Shown here: piece by piece, positions 1 through 11,939 of the stretch
How the letters are laid out: each line of letters opens with the position of its first letter
Numbering within the stretch: position 1 is the stretch's first letter
Source: Megascapheus bottae
Lineage: Eukaryota; Chordata; Mammalia; Rodentia; Geomyidae
Length of the DNA stretch: 64,000 nt
Assembly (NCBI GenBank): GCA_024803745.1
Contig: JANJXV010000261.1
Coordinates: 312,501-376,500 of the forward strand
Reading direction: 5' to 3'
Made by a program: the position numbers and the translations under genes
Notes under the pieces: model-generated
Database searches by the model: none
What the model was told of the DNA's origin: nothing
The model's input: the letters and a program-made list of their open reading frames with translations, nothing else

Positions 1-439
1 AACCCTAGCCCTAGCCTTACCCTAAAACTAACCCTAACACTACCCCTAACCCTAACCCAAACCCCAACCCTAACCCTAACCCTAACCCTAACCTTACCCC
101 TACCCCTAACCCTACCCCTAACCCTAATCCTAACCCTAATTCTAAACCTACCCCTACCCCTACACCTACCCCTACCCCTAACCCTATCCCTACCACTACC
201 ACTAACCCTTTCCCTAACCCTAACCCTAACCCTACCCCTAACCCTAACCCTATCCCTAACACTAACCCTAACCGTAACCCTAACCATTACTCTAACCCTA
301 ACCCTAACCCTATACCTAACCCTTCCTCTAACTCTATCCCTAACCCTAACCCTACCCCTAACCCTAACAATAACCCTAACCCTAACCCTAACCCTCACCC
401 TAATCCTAAACCTAATCCTAAACCTACCCCTACCTATAC

Positions 440-2010
440 CCCTACCCCTACTCCTAACCCCATCAATACCCCTGCCACTAACCCTAAAGTAACCCTAACT
501 CTAACCCTAACTCTAACCCTAACCCTAACCCTAACCCTAACCCTACCATTATACGTAACACTAACCCTAACTCTAACCCTAACTCTACCCCTACCCCTAA
601 CCCTAAACCTAACTATACCCCTACCCGTAACCCTAAACCTAACCCTAATCCTACAACTAACGCTAACCCTTACCCTAAACCTAACCCTAACCCTATCCCG
701 ACCCCTACCCCTAACCCTATCCCTAAACCTAACCCAACCCTTTAACCCTAACCCTAACCTTATCCCTACCCCTAACCATAACCCTAACCCTAACCCTAAT
801 ACTACCCCTAAACCTAAACCTAAACCTACCCCTAACCCTACCCCTAACCCTAACCCTAAATCTAAAACTACCCCTACCCCTACCCATACGCCTAACTCTA
901 ACCCTAACCCTACCCCTACGCCTAACCCTACCCTTACCCCTACCCCTACCCCTAACACTACCACTAACCCTAACCCTAACCCTAGCCCTAGCCCTAACCC
1001 TTACCGTAATCCTAACCCTAGCCCTAGTCCTAACTCTAACCCTAACCCTAACCCTAGCCCTAAACCTAACCCTAACCCTACCGATACCCCTACCACTACC
1101 CCTACTCCTAACCCTACTCCTAACCCTGCCTCTACCCCTACACCTGCCGCTAACCCTAACCCTAACCCTAACCCTACACCCACCCCTACCCCTACACCTA
1201 CCCCTAAACCTAACCCTAACCCTACACCTAACCCTACCCCTAACCGTAACCCTAACTCTAATCCTAACCCTAACCCTATAAATAACCCTAACCCTAACAA
1301 TACCCCTAACAGTAACCCTATCCCTAAACCTAACCCTACCCCTACCCCTGAAGGTAACCCTAACTCTAAACCTAACCGTAGCCCTAACCCTAACCCTAAC
1401 CCTAACCCTAGCCTTAACCCTACCCCTAACCCAAACCTACCCCTAACCCTAACCCCAACCACAACCCTAACCCTAACCCTAACCCCACCCCTAACCTTAC
1501 CCGTATCACTACCCTTAACCCTACTCCTAACCCTACCCCTAACCCTACCCCTAACCTACCCCTAACCCTACACCAAACCGTAAACCTTACCTTACACCTA
1601 ACCCTAAACCTAACCCTAACCCTAACCCTAGCCATACCCCTAACCCTAGCCCTACCCCTACCCCTAACCCTAATCCTAAACCTACCCCTACCCCTAACCC
1701 TACACCTACCCCTAAACCTAACCCTACCGCTACCATTTATCCTAACCCTAACCCTAACCCTAACCTTAACCCTACCCCTAACCCTAACACTATCCCTAAC
1801 AGTACCCCTAACCGTAACCCTAATCCTAACCCTAACTCTACCCCTGACCCTAACCCAAGCCCTAGCCCTAAACCTAACACTAACCCTAGCGCTAGCCCTA
1901 AACCTACCCCTACCCCTAACCCTACCCCTAACCCTAACTCTAATCCTAACCCTAACCCAAGCCCTAGTCCTAAACCTAACCCTAACCCTAACCCTAACCC
2001 TACCGTACCC
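440..2010. repeat. Diverged duplication inside domain 1, left copy
   Basis: A chain of rare words recurs in the same order about 6.2 kb to the right. Examples are ctacaactaacgc at 651 and 6832, cacctgccgc at 1141 and 7361, aaggtaaccc at 1351 and 7637, and the cctgaccctaac plus caagccctagccct words near 1,834 to 1,870 and 8,048 to 8,080. The offset drifts from 6,181 to about 6,290 and back, so small insertions and deletions have accumulated. The colinear order of several rare words makes chance from a simple repeat unlikely. This looks like an old segmental copy within the array. Confidence 0.75.
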
Positions 2011-2181
2011 CTATCCCTATCCCTACCCCTACCCGTACCACTAGTCCAAACCCTAACCCTAACCCTACCCTACCCATACCCCTACCCCTACCCGTACCGC
2101 TAACCCTAACCCTAACCCAACACCTACCCCTAATCCTAACCCTAACCGTTACCCTAACCCTAACCCTACACCTAACCTTAC

Positions 2182-2212
<31 letters not shown>

Positions 2213-3189
2213 CCCTAAACCTAACCCTACCCCTAAAGCTACCCCTACCCCTACCCCTACCCCTAACCCTAACCTTAACCCTAAACCTAACCCAACCCCT
2301 AAAGCTACCCCTAACCCTAACCGTAAACCTAACCTAACCCTAACCCTAACCCTAACCCTACCTCTAACTCTAATGCTAACCCTAACCCTAACCCTAACCC
2401 TACCCCTAACGCTAACACTAACCCTAAACCTACCCCTACCCCTTACCGTAACCCTAACCCTAACCCTACCCCTAACGCTTACCGTAACCCTAACTCTAAA
2501 CCTAACCCTAACCCTACCCCTAACCCTAACCCTAAACCTAACACTAACTCTAACCCTAACCCTAACCGTAACCCTACCCTACCCCTACCCCTAACCCTAA
2601 CCCTACCCCTAAACGTAACCCTAACCCTAACCCTAACCCTAACTCTAACCCTAACCTTACCACTAAACCTAACCCTTCCCCTAACGCTACCCCTAACCCT
2701 AAACCTACCCCTACCCCTAAACCTAACCCTACCCCTAACCTTAACCCTAACCTTTCCCCTAACGCTACCTCTAACCATAACCCTACCCCTAACCCTAACC
2801 CTATCTCTACCCCTAACCCTAAACCTAACCCTACACCTAACGCTAACCCTAAACCTAACCCTAGCCCTAACACCAACCCTAACCCTAACCATATCCCTAA
2901 ACCTAACCCTACCCCTAACCCTAACCCCTCTTCAAACCCTAACACTACCTCTAAATCTAACCCTAACCCTAACCCTACACCTACCCCTAACCCTAGCCCT
3001 AACCCGAACCCTAAGCCTACCCCTACCCCTAACCCTAACCCTACACCTACCGCTACCCCTACTCCTAGCCCTAACCCTACCCCTACCCCTACACCTACCC
3101 CTAAACCTAACCCTAAATCTACCCCTAACCCTACACCTACCCATAAACCTAACCCTAACCTAACCCTAACCCTAAACCTAGCCCTAGCC

Positions 3190-3270
3190 CTAACCCTAAA
3201 TTTAACACTAACCTTAGACATAGCCATAGCTCTAACCCTAACTGTAACCCTAGCCCTAGCCCTAACCCTA
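3190..3270. repeat. Rare-word module (gacatagccatagctc), copy 1 of 3
   Basis: The words agccatagctctaac followed by aactgtaaccc depart strongly from the hexamer. Closely related versions occur near 4,725 to 4,790 and 8,680 to 8,735. The flanks also match: the words taacaccaaccctaacc at about 2,865 and 8,360 precede copies 1 and 3. This supports duplication of the surrounding segments at a spacing of about 5.5 kb. Confidence 0.65.
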
Positions 3271-3340
3271 AGCCTAAGCCTAACCTTAACTCTACCCCTA
3301 ACCCTAAGTATAAGGCTAATCGTAACCCTAACCCTACACG

Positions 3341-3384
3341 TACCCCTACCCCTACCCCTACCCCTACCCCTACCCCTACCCCTA
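3341..3384. repeat. Pure CCCCTA tract, about seven units
   Basis: Seven uninterrupted cccta-c units follow the irregular segment at 3,290 to 3,340 (accctaagtataaggc, cacg). It is the longest homogeneous run of the CCCCTA variant that I see in the window. On the minus strand each unit offers four consecutive guanines separated by TA, a strong G-quadruplex geometry. The homogeneity implies more recent slippage expansion than in its surroundings. Confidence 0.85.
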
Positions 3385-3782
3385 ACCCTAACCCTAACCC
3401 TAACCCTACTCCTAACGTTAACCCTACCCCTATCCCTACCCCTAACCGTAACCCGAACCCTAACCCTAAAACCCTAACCCTAATCCTAACCCTAACCCTA
3501 AACCTAACCCTAACCTAGCCTAGCACTAAACCTAAACCTAACCCTAGCCCTAACCCTAACCCTAGCCCTAGCCCAACCCTAACACTAACCCTACCCCTAA
3601 CTCTAACCCTAAACCTACCCCTAACACTACCCCTAACAATAACCATAACGTAACCCTAACCCTACCCATAACCCTAACCCTAACGCTTACTCTAAACCTA
3701 ACCCTAACCCTAACACTAACCCTAACCCTACCCCTAACCCTAACCCTAGCCCTAGCCATAAACCTAACCCTAACCCTAACCC

Positions 3783-4039
3783 TACCGCTAACCCTAACCC
3801 TACCCCTAACACTATCCCTACCCCTACCCCTACCCCTACCGCTAACCCTAACCCCAACCCTACCCCTACCCCTAACCCTAACCCTACACCTAAAGATACC
3901 CCTAACCCTAACCCTAACCCTAAACCTACCCGTAACCGTAACCCTAACCCTAAATCTAACCCTACTCCTAACCGTAACCCTAAACCTAACCCTAACCCTA
4001 CCCCTAACGCTAATCCTAACGCTTACCCCAACCCTAACC
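3783..4039. repeat. 342-bp tandem duplication in domain 1, copy 1
   Basis: The ordered words taccgctaac, taacactatccc, ctaaagatacc (3890), cccgtaaccgtaacc and gcttaccccaaccc (4021) recur in copy 2. The offset is 288 at the left edge and 342 further in. The difference of 54 and both offsets are multiples of 6, so copying and later insertion kept the hexamer register. Confidence 0.88.
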
Positions 4040-4070
4040 GTAACCCTAACCCTACCCCTAACCCTAACCC

Positions 4071-4381
4071 TACCGCTAACCCTAACCCTACCCCTAACAC
4101 TATCCCTACCCCTACCCCTACCCCTACCCCTACCGCTAACCCTAACCCAAACCCTACCCCTACGCCCAATCCTAAACCTAACCGTCACCCTAACCCCAAC
4201 CCTACCCCTACCCCTAACCCTAACCCTACACCTAAAGATACCCCTAACCCTAACCCTAACCCTAAACCTACCCGTAACCGTAACCCTAACCCTAAATCTA
4301 ACCCTACTCCTAACCGTAACCCTAAACCTAACCCTAACCCTACCCCTAACGCTAATCCTAACGCTTACCCCAACCCTAACC
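4071..4381. repeat. 342-bp tandem duplication in domain 1, copy 2
   Basis: This is the partner of 3,783 to 4,039, with ctaaagata at 4232 and gcttacccca at 4363. It carries about 54 extra bases around 4,120 to 4,210, including the unusual words cgcccaatcc and accgtcaccc. The long minus-strand Arg-Val frame crossing both copies therefore shows an internal repeat. Confidence 0.88.
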
Positions 4382-4724
4382 ATAACCCTTACCCTACCCC
4401 TATCCCTAACCCTAATCCTAACCCTAACCCTACCCCTAACTCTAACCCTAAACCTAACCCTAACTCTACCCTTAACTCTAAACCTAACCCTAAACCTAAC
4501 CATACCCCTAAACCTAAACCTAACACTAACCCTACCCCTAACCGTAACCCTAACCCTAACTCTAACCCTAACCCTACCCCTAAACCTAACCATTCCCCTA
4601 ACGCTACCCCTAACCCCAACCCGACCCCTAGCCCTAACCCCAACCCAAACCCTTACCCTAACCCTAACCGTACCCCTAACCCTATCACTAACCCTAACCC
4701 TAAACCTAGCCCTAGCCCTAACCC

Positions 4725-4790
4725 TAAACTTAACCCTAACCCTAGCCCTAGCCATAGCCCTAAACCTTACTGTAAACCTAGCACTAGCCC
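4725..4790. repeat. Rare-word module, copy 2 of 3
   Basis: This reads aaacttaaccctaacc, then ccctagccatagccc, then ccttactgtaaacc. It is the middle member of the three-copy module at about 3,190, 4,725 and 8,680, and differs from copy 3 by a few substitutions. Confidence 0.6.
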
Positions 4791-6429
4791 TAACCCTAAG
4801 CCTAACCCTCACCCTACCCCTACCCCTACCCTACCCCTATCCCTACTCCTAACCCTACCAATACCCCTAAACCTACCCCTACCCCTAACCCTAAACCCTA
4901 CCCCTAACCCTAACGCTAACCCTAGTCCTAGCCCTAACAATAACCCTAACCCTAACACTTACCCTAACCCTAATCCTAACCCTAATCCTAAACATACCCC
5001 TACCCCTACCCCTAACCCTAACAATACCCCTGCCAATAACCCTTACCCTAATCCTAACCCTAACCCTAACCCTAACTCTAACCCTAACCCTAACCCTAAC
5101 CCTACCCCTACCCCTAACACTAACCCTAACCCTACCCGTACACGTAACCCTAACCCTAACTCTAACCCTAACCCTACCCCTAAGCCTAACGCTAACGCTA
5201 ACTATACCCCTAACCGTAACCCTAACCCTAACCCTAAACCTACACCTAACTCTTACCCTAACCCTAACCCTAACCCTACCCCTAATACTAACCCTACACC
5301 TACCCCTAACCCTGCCCCTAAACCTAACCCTAAAAACCCTACCCCTACCCCTACCCGTAACCCTAACCCTAGCCCTACCCCTACCACTACCCCTACCGCT
5401 AACCCTAACCCTAACCCTACCTCTACTCCTATACCTGCCCCTAACCCTAACCCTACTCCTAACCCTAACCCTACACCCACCGCTACCCCTACACCTACCC
5501 CTAAACCTAACCCTAATCCTACCCCTAACCGTAACCCTAACCCTAACTCTAATCCTAACCCTACCCCTAACAATAACCCTAACCCTAACAATACCCCTAA
5601 CCGTAACCCTAACCCTAACCCTAACCCTACCCCTACCACTTAACCGTAACCCTAACGCTAAACCTAACCCTAACCCTAGACCTAGCCTTAAATCTAAACC
5701 TAACCCTAACCTTACCCCTACCCCTAACCCCAACCTCAACCCTAAACCTACCCCTAAACCTACCCCTAACCCTAACCCCACCCCTATCCCTACCAATACC
5801 CCTAGCCCTACCCCTAACCCTACCCCTAGCCCTACGCCTAACCCTACCCCAAACCCTAATCCTTACCTTACACCTACCCCTACACCTAACCCTAACCCTA
5901 ATCCTAACCCTAATTCTAACCCTAACCCTACCCCTACCCCTACACGTACCCCTATCCCTAACCCTACCTCTACCGCTACCACTGCCCCTAACCCTAACCC
6001 TAACCCTATCCCTAACCCTAACCCTAACCCTAACCCTACCCCTAACCCTAACAATACCCCTGCCAATAACCCTTACCCTAACCCTAACCCTTACCCTTAC
6101 CCTTACCCTAACCCTAACCCTAACCCTTAACCTTACTCTAACCCTAACCCTAACCTTAATGAAACCCTAACCCTAACCGTAAACCTAACCCTTCCCCTAA
6201 CTCTACCCCTAAACCTAACCCTACCCCTAACCCTAAACCTAACCCTGATTCTAACCCTAACCCTACACCTACTCCTATACCTACACCTACCCCTAAACCT
6301 ACCCATACCCCTACCCCTAAACCTAACCCTAACCCTAACCCCTACACCTCACCCTAACCCTAACCCTATCCCTAGCCCTAAAAATAACCCTAACCCTAAC
6401 CCTAACCCTCACCCTAATCCTAACCCTAA

Positions 6430-8235
6430 TCCTAAACCTACCCCTACCCTACCACTACCCCTACCCCTAACCCTAACGATACCCCTGCCACTAACCCTAA
6501 CCCTAACCCTAACCCTAACCCTAACCCTACCCCTATACGTAATCCTAAACCTAACTCTAACCCCAACCCTACCCCTACCCCTAACCCTAACCCTAACTAT
6601 ACCCCTAACGTAACCCTAATCCTAACCCTAATCCTACAACTAACCCCAACCCTAACCCTAACCCTACCCATACCCCTTACCCTAACAATACTCCTGTCAC
6701 TAACCCTAACCCTAACCCTACCCCTACCCCTAAACGTAACCCTAACCCTAACTCTAACCCTAATCCTACCCCTACCACTAACCCTAACCCTAACTATACC
6801 ACTAACCGTAACACTAACCCTAACCCTAATCCTACAACTAACGCTAACCCTAACCCTAACCCTAACCCTAACCACACCCCTTCCCCTAACCCTATCCCTA
6901 ACCCTAACCCAACCCCTAACCCTAACCCTATCCCTAACCTTAACCCTACCCCTAACCCTAACCCTAACCATAACCCTAACACTACCCCTAACCCTAAACC
7001 TAAACCTACCCCTAACCCTACCACTAACCCTAACCCTAAATCTAAACCTACCCCTACCCCTACCCGTAACCCTACCCCTAACTCTAACCTAACCCTACCC
7101 CTACACCTAAACCTACCCCTACCCTATGTCTAAACCTAACCCTACCCCTACCCCTACCCCTACCCCTTGCCCTAGCCCTAACCCTAACCCTAACCCTAAT
7201 CCTAGCCCTAGTCCTAACTCTAAACCTAACCCTAATCCTAGCCCTAGCCCTAACCCTAACCCTAACCCTAGCCCTAACCCTAACCCTAACCCTAACCCTA
7301 CCCCTACCCCTACCACTACGCCTACCCCTAACCCTAACCCTAACCCTGCATCTGCCCCTACACCTGCCGCTAACCATAACCCTAACCCTAACCCTAACCC
7401 TACACCCACCCCTACCCATTCACCTACCCCTAAACCTAACCCTAACCCTACCCCTAATGCTAACCCTAACCCTAACCCTAACCCTACCCCTAACCCTAAA
7501 CCTAACCCTAACCCTACCCCTAACCGTAACCCTAACCCTAACTCTAATCCTAACCCTACCCCTATCAATACCCCTAACCCTAACAATACCCCTAACCGTA
7601 ACCCTAACCATAAACCTAAACCTACCCCTATCCCTAAAGGTAACCCTAAACCTAAACCTAACCGTAGCCCAAACCCTAACCCTAACCGTAGCTCTAGCCT
7701 TAACCGTACCCATAACACTAACCCTACCCCTAACCCTACCCCTAACCCTACCCCTATCCCTTCCCCTAATCCTAACCCTAACCCTAACCCTACCCATAAC
7801 CCTACCCCTAACCCTACACCAAACCCTAACCCATACCTTACCCCTAACCCTAAACCTAACCCTAACCCTAACCCTACCCCTACCCCTAACCCTACCCCTA
7901 CCCCTACCCCTACCCCTAACCCTAACCCTAATCCTAACCCTAATCCTAAACCTACCCCTACCCCTAAACCTACCCCTATCCCTACCCCTAAACCTATCCC
8001 TAACAGTACCCCTAAACCTAACCCTAACACTAACACTAACTGTACCCCTGACCCTAACACAAGCCCTAGCCCTTAACCTAACACTAACCCTAGTGCTAGC
8101 TCTAAACCTACCCCTACCCCTAACCCGTCCCATAACCCTAACTCTACCCCTAACACTAACCCAAGCCGTAGTCCTAAACCTAACCCAAACCCTAGCGCTA
8201 GCCCAAACCCTAACCCTAACCCTAACCCTACCCCT
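6430..8235. repeat. Diverged duplication inside domain 1, right copy
   Basis: This is the partner of the segment at about 440 to 2,010, with the rare words ctacaactaacgc (6832), cacctgccgc (7361), aaggtaaccc (7637) and caagccctagccct (about 8,061) in the same order. It is visibly more diverged than the duplications in the right part of the window, with scattered substitutions and offset drift. It contains long stop-free frames on both strands, which are repeat artefacts. Confidence 0.75.
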
Positions 8236-8679
8236 ACCCCTACCCCTACCCGTACCGCTCACCCTAACCCTAACCCTACACCTACCCCTAATCCTAAACC
8301 TATCCGTCACCCTTACCCTAAACCTAACCCTAACCCTAACCCTAAACCTAACCCTAGCCCTAACACCAACCCTAACCCTAACCATAACCCTAACCCTAAC
8401 CCTACTCCAAACCCTAACCCTACCCCTAAACGTAACACTAACCCTAACCCTACACCTACCACTAACCCTAACCCTAACCCTAACGCTAACCCTACCCCTA
8501 CACCTAACCCTAATCCTAACCCTAACCCTACACCTACCGCTACCCCTACACCTAGCCCTAACCCTACCCCTACCCCTACCCCTACCCCTAAACCTAACCC
8601 TAAACCTAAGCCTACCCCTACAACTACCCCTAACCCTAACCCTAAACCTAACCCTAAACCTAGACCTAGCCCTAACCCT

Positions 8680-8735
8680 AAACTTAACCCTAACCCTAGC
8701 CATAGCCATAGCTCTAACCCTAACTGTAACCCTAA
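8680..8735. repeat. Rare-word module, copy 3 of 3, at the right edge of domain 1
   Basis: This reads aaacttaaccctaacc, then tagccatagccatagctc, then aactgtaaccc. It is the last recognisable domain-1 word before the variant composition changes at about 8,780. Confidence 0.6.
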
Positions 8736-10389
8736 CCCTAACCCTAAACCTAAACGTAACCCTCACCCTAACCCTAAACTTAACCCTAACCCTAACCCTA
8801 ACCCTAACCCTTACCCTAACCCTAACACTAACCCTAACCCCTAACCCTACCCTTACCCTAAACCTAACCCTAAGAAAAACCCTAACCCTTACCTTAACCC
8901 AAACCCTAACCCTCAGCCTAACCCTATCACTAACGCTAACCTTAACCTTAACCCTAATGCTAACCGTTACCCTTACCCTAACCCTAACCCTAAACCTAAC
9001 CCTTACCCTTACCCTAACCCTTATCCTAACCCTTACCCTAACCTCTAACCCTAACTCTAACCCTTAGCTTTACCCTAAACCTAACACTAAACCTTACCGT
9101 AACCCTAACTCTAACCCTTAGCGTTAACCTAAACCTAACCCTAACCCTAACCCTTACCCTAACCCTAACCCAAACCCTTACCCTAACACTAACACTAACC
9201 CTAACCCCTAAACCTAACCCTAAACCAAACACAACCCTAACCTTAACCCTAACCCTTACCCTTGCCCTAACTCTAACCCTAACCCAAACCCTAAACCTAA
9301 CCCTAACCCTAACCCGAACCCTTACCCTTACCCTAACCCTAACCCCAAACCTAACCCTAACCCTAACCCTAACCCTTACCCTAACCCTAACCCTAACCCT
9401 TATCCTAAACCTAACTCTTACTCTTACACTAACCCTAACCACAAACCTAACCTAACCCTAACCCTAAACCGTACCCTTACCCTAACCTGAAAACTAACCC
9501 TAACTCTAATCCCTAACCCTAACCCTAACCCTAACCCTTACCCTTACCCTAACCCTAACGCTAAACTTAACCCTAAACCTAACACTAACCCTAATCCGAA
9601 ACCTTACCCTAACCCTAACCCTAAACCTAACCCTAACCCTTACCCTTACCCTTAACCTAACCCTAAACCTAACCCTAACCCTTACCCTAACCCTAACCCT
9701 AACCTTAATGCTAACCCTAACCCTAACCCTAACGCTTACCTTAACCCTAACCCCAACCCTTACCCTAACCCTAACCCTAACCCTAACCCTAACCCTTACC
9801 CTTACCCTAACCCTAACCTTAAACCTAACCCTAACCCTAACCCTAACACTTACCTTACCCCAACTCTAACCCTAACCTTAAACCCAACCCTAACCCAACC
9901 CTAACCCTAACCATAATGCTTACCCTTAAACTACCCCTAACCCTAACCCTAACCCAAACCTAACCCTTACCCTAACTCTAACCCTAACCCTAACTCTAAC
10001 CCCTAACCCTAACACTAACCCTAACCCTTCTCCTTACCCTAACCCTAACCCTACCTCTAACCCTAACCCTAAACCTAACCCTAACCCTTACCCTAACCCT
10101 AACCCTAACCCTAACCTTAAAGCTAACCCTAACCCTAACCCTAATGCTTACCTTAACCCTAACCCTAACCCTAATCCTTACCCTAACCCTAACCCTAACC
10201 CTTACCCTTTTCCTAACACTAACCATAACCCTAACCCTTACCGTTAACCTAACCCTAACCCTAAACCTAACCCTAACCCTAACCCTACCTCTAACCCTTA
10301 CCCTTACCCTAAATTTAACCCTAACTCTAACCCTAACCCTAAACTTTACCCTAAACCTAACCCTAACCCTTACCCTAACCCTAACCCTA

Positions 10390-10800
10390 ACCTTAAACCT
10401 AACCCTAATCCTAAACCTAACCCTTACCTTTACAATAACCCTAAACCTAACCTTAACCCCAAACCTAAACCCAACCCTAACCCTAACCCTAACGCTTACC
10501 CATAATCTAACCCTAACCCTAACCCTAATCCAAACCCTAACATTTAACCTTATGCTAACCCTAACCCTAACCCTAACCCTTACCCTTACCCTAACCCTAA
10601 CCTTTAACCTAACAATAACCCTAAGCCTAATCCTTACCTTTACAATAACCCCAACAGTAACCTTAACCCCAACCCTAAACCCAACCCTAACCCTAACCCT
10701 AACGCTTACCCTTAATCTAACCCTAACCCTAACCCTAATCCAAACCCTAACATTTAACCTTACGCTAACCCTAACCCTAACACTAACACTAACCCTAGCC
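10390..10800. repeat. Two tandem 210-bp units carrying the ttacaataacc module
   Basis: The words ctttacaataacc, ttaaccccaa, taaacccaaccc, aacgcttaccc and aacatttaacctta occur twice, with tacaataacc at 10431 and 10641 and catttaacct at 10541 and 10751. The offset is 210 bp, which is 35 hexamers. Block C has the same arrangement at 41,444 and 41,648 with an offset of 204 (34 hexamers). The duplication therefore predates the A/C macro-duplication, or was copied with it. Confidence 0.88.
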
Positions 10801-11489
10801 CTAACCCTAACCCTTACCCTAAACCTAAACATAAACCCTAACCCTAACCCTTACCCGAAACCTAAACCTAACCCTAACCCTTACCATTACCCTACACCTA
10901 ACCCTAGTTCTAACCCTAACCCTAACCCTAACCCTAACCCTTTCCCTAACCCTAACCCTAACCCTTACCCTAACCCTAACCCTAACCCTAAACTTAACCA
11001 TAACCCTAAGCCTAACCCTAACCATTACCATTACCCTAAACCTAACCCTTACCCTAAGCCTAACCCTAAATCTTAGAATAACCCTAATCCTAACCCTAAC
11101 CCTTACCCTAACCCTAACCCTAACCCTAACCCTTACTCTAACCCTAACCCTTAGCCTAACCCTAAACCTAACCCTAAACTTAACCATAACCATAAGCCTA
11201 ACCCTATCCATTACCATTACCCTAACCCTAACCCTTACCCTAAACTTAACTCTTAGCCTAACCCTAACCCTATCCCTAACCCTTACCCTAACCATAACCC
11301 TAACCCTAACCCTTACCCTAATCCTAACTCTTACACTTAGTCTAATCCTAACCCTAACCTTAACCCTAACCCTAACCCAAATCCTAACCCTTACCCTTAC
11401 CCTAACCCTAACCCTAACCCTTTCTCTTACCCTAACCCTAAACCCAAACCTGCCCTAACCCTAATCCTAACCCTAAACCTTACCCTTAC

Positions 11490-11660
11490 TCTAACCTAAC
11501 CCTAAACCTAAACCTGACTCCTAACACTAAACCTAACACTAACCCTTACCCTTACCCTAACCCTAACCCTAAGCTTAACCCTAAACCTAACACTAACCCT
11601 AACCCTAACCCTTACCCTAACCCTAACCCTGAACCTAAACCTAACCCTAACCCTAACCCT
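11490..11660. repeat. Type example of the ctgactc landmark module
   Basis: The module begins with a register break (ctctaacctaaccc), followed by aaacctaaacctgactcc, taacactaaccc, then an aagctt word (the HindIII site, in ctaagcttaaccc), aaacctaacac and later ccctgaacctaaacc. Copies with ctgactc lie at 11514, 14302, 15499, 18804, 20341, 24398, 26693, 27346, 30740, 32284, 33854, 35871, 42530, 45324, 47713, 48820, 52015, 54768, 58151, 59885, 60700 and 63196. Variants lie at 15055, 16240, 22362, 28105, 36836, 46084 and 62200. On the minus strand the break closes the Arg-Val frame, so many minus frames end with the same Ser-Gln-Val. Confidence 0.9.
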
Positions 11661-11939
11661 TACCCTTACCCTTACGCTAATCCTAACCCTAAACCTAAAC
11701 CTAACCCTTACCCTAACCCTAACACTTATACTAACCCTAACCTTAACCCTAACCCTAACCTTTACCTTTACCCTAATCCTAACCCTGAACCTAAACCTAA
11801 CCCAAACCCTTACCCTTACCCTAATCCTAATCCTAACCCTAACCCTAACCCTTACCCTAACTCTAACCCTAACCTTAACCCTAACCCTAACAATTACCCT
11901 TACCCTAACCCTAACCCTAACCCTTACCCTAACCCTAAC

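Larger units (their letters stand above)
1..8780. repeat. Domain 1: CCCTAC/CCCCTA-rich degenerate telomeric repeat
   Basis: This domain is dominated by canonical CCCTAA mixed with CCCTAC units, which read as cccctacccctac (GTAGGG/TAGGGG on minus). CCCTAG and CCTGCC-type changes are also commoner than further right. CCCTTA units are present but few. Because of the extra G on the minus strand, that strand reads GTAGGG and the minus-strand frames show Gly-Val-Gly patterns in place of Arg-Val. The domain contains its own diverged duplications, listed separately. It holds no gene. The very first bases are already degenerate, so position 1 is not the start of a pure telomere cap. Confidence 0.9.

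Noticed and set aside
3568..4812. 414-codon minus-strand Arg-Val/Arg-Gly frame that looks like a basic, protamine-like or RGG-type protein
   Set aside because: AGG-GTT is the hexamer read in one minus frame, and CCCCTA variants add Gly. The internal repeat in the frame is the 342-bp DNA duplication.
7126..8076. 316-codon Pro-Asn frame, with similar frames at 20,398 to 21,162, 32,341 to 33,099 and 33,911 to 34,669
   Set aside because: CCT-AAC is the third reading of the same hexamer. The 32-kb and 34-kb versions are the same DNA duplicated.
7457..9067. 536-codon plus-strand open frame of Leu-Thr repeats
   Set aside because: CTA-ACC read in a hexamer array gives Leu-Thr without stops wherever indels are rare. 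There is no domain, no non-repeat residue pattern and no codon-position bias, and the opposite strand is equally open.
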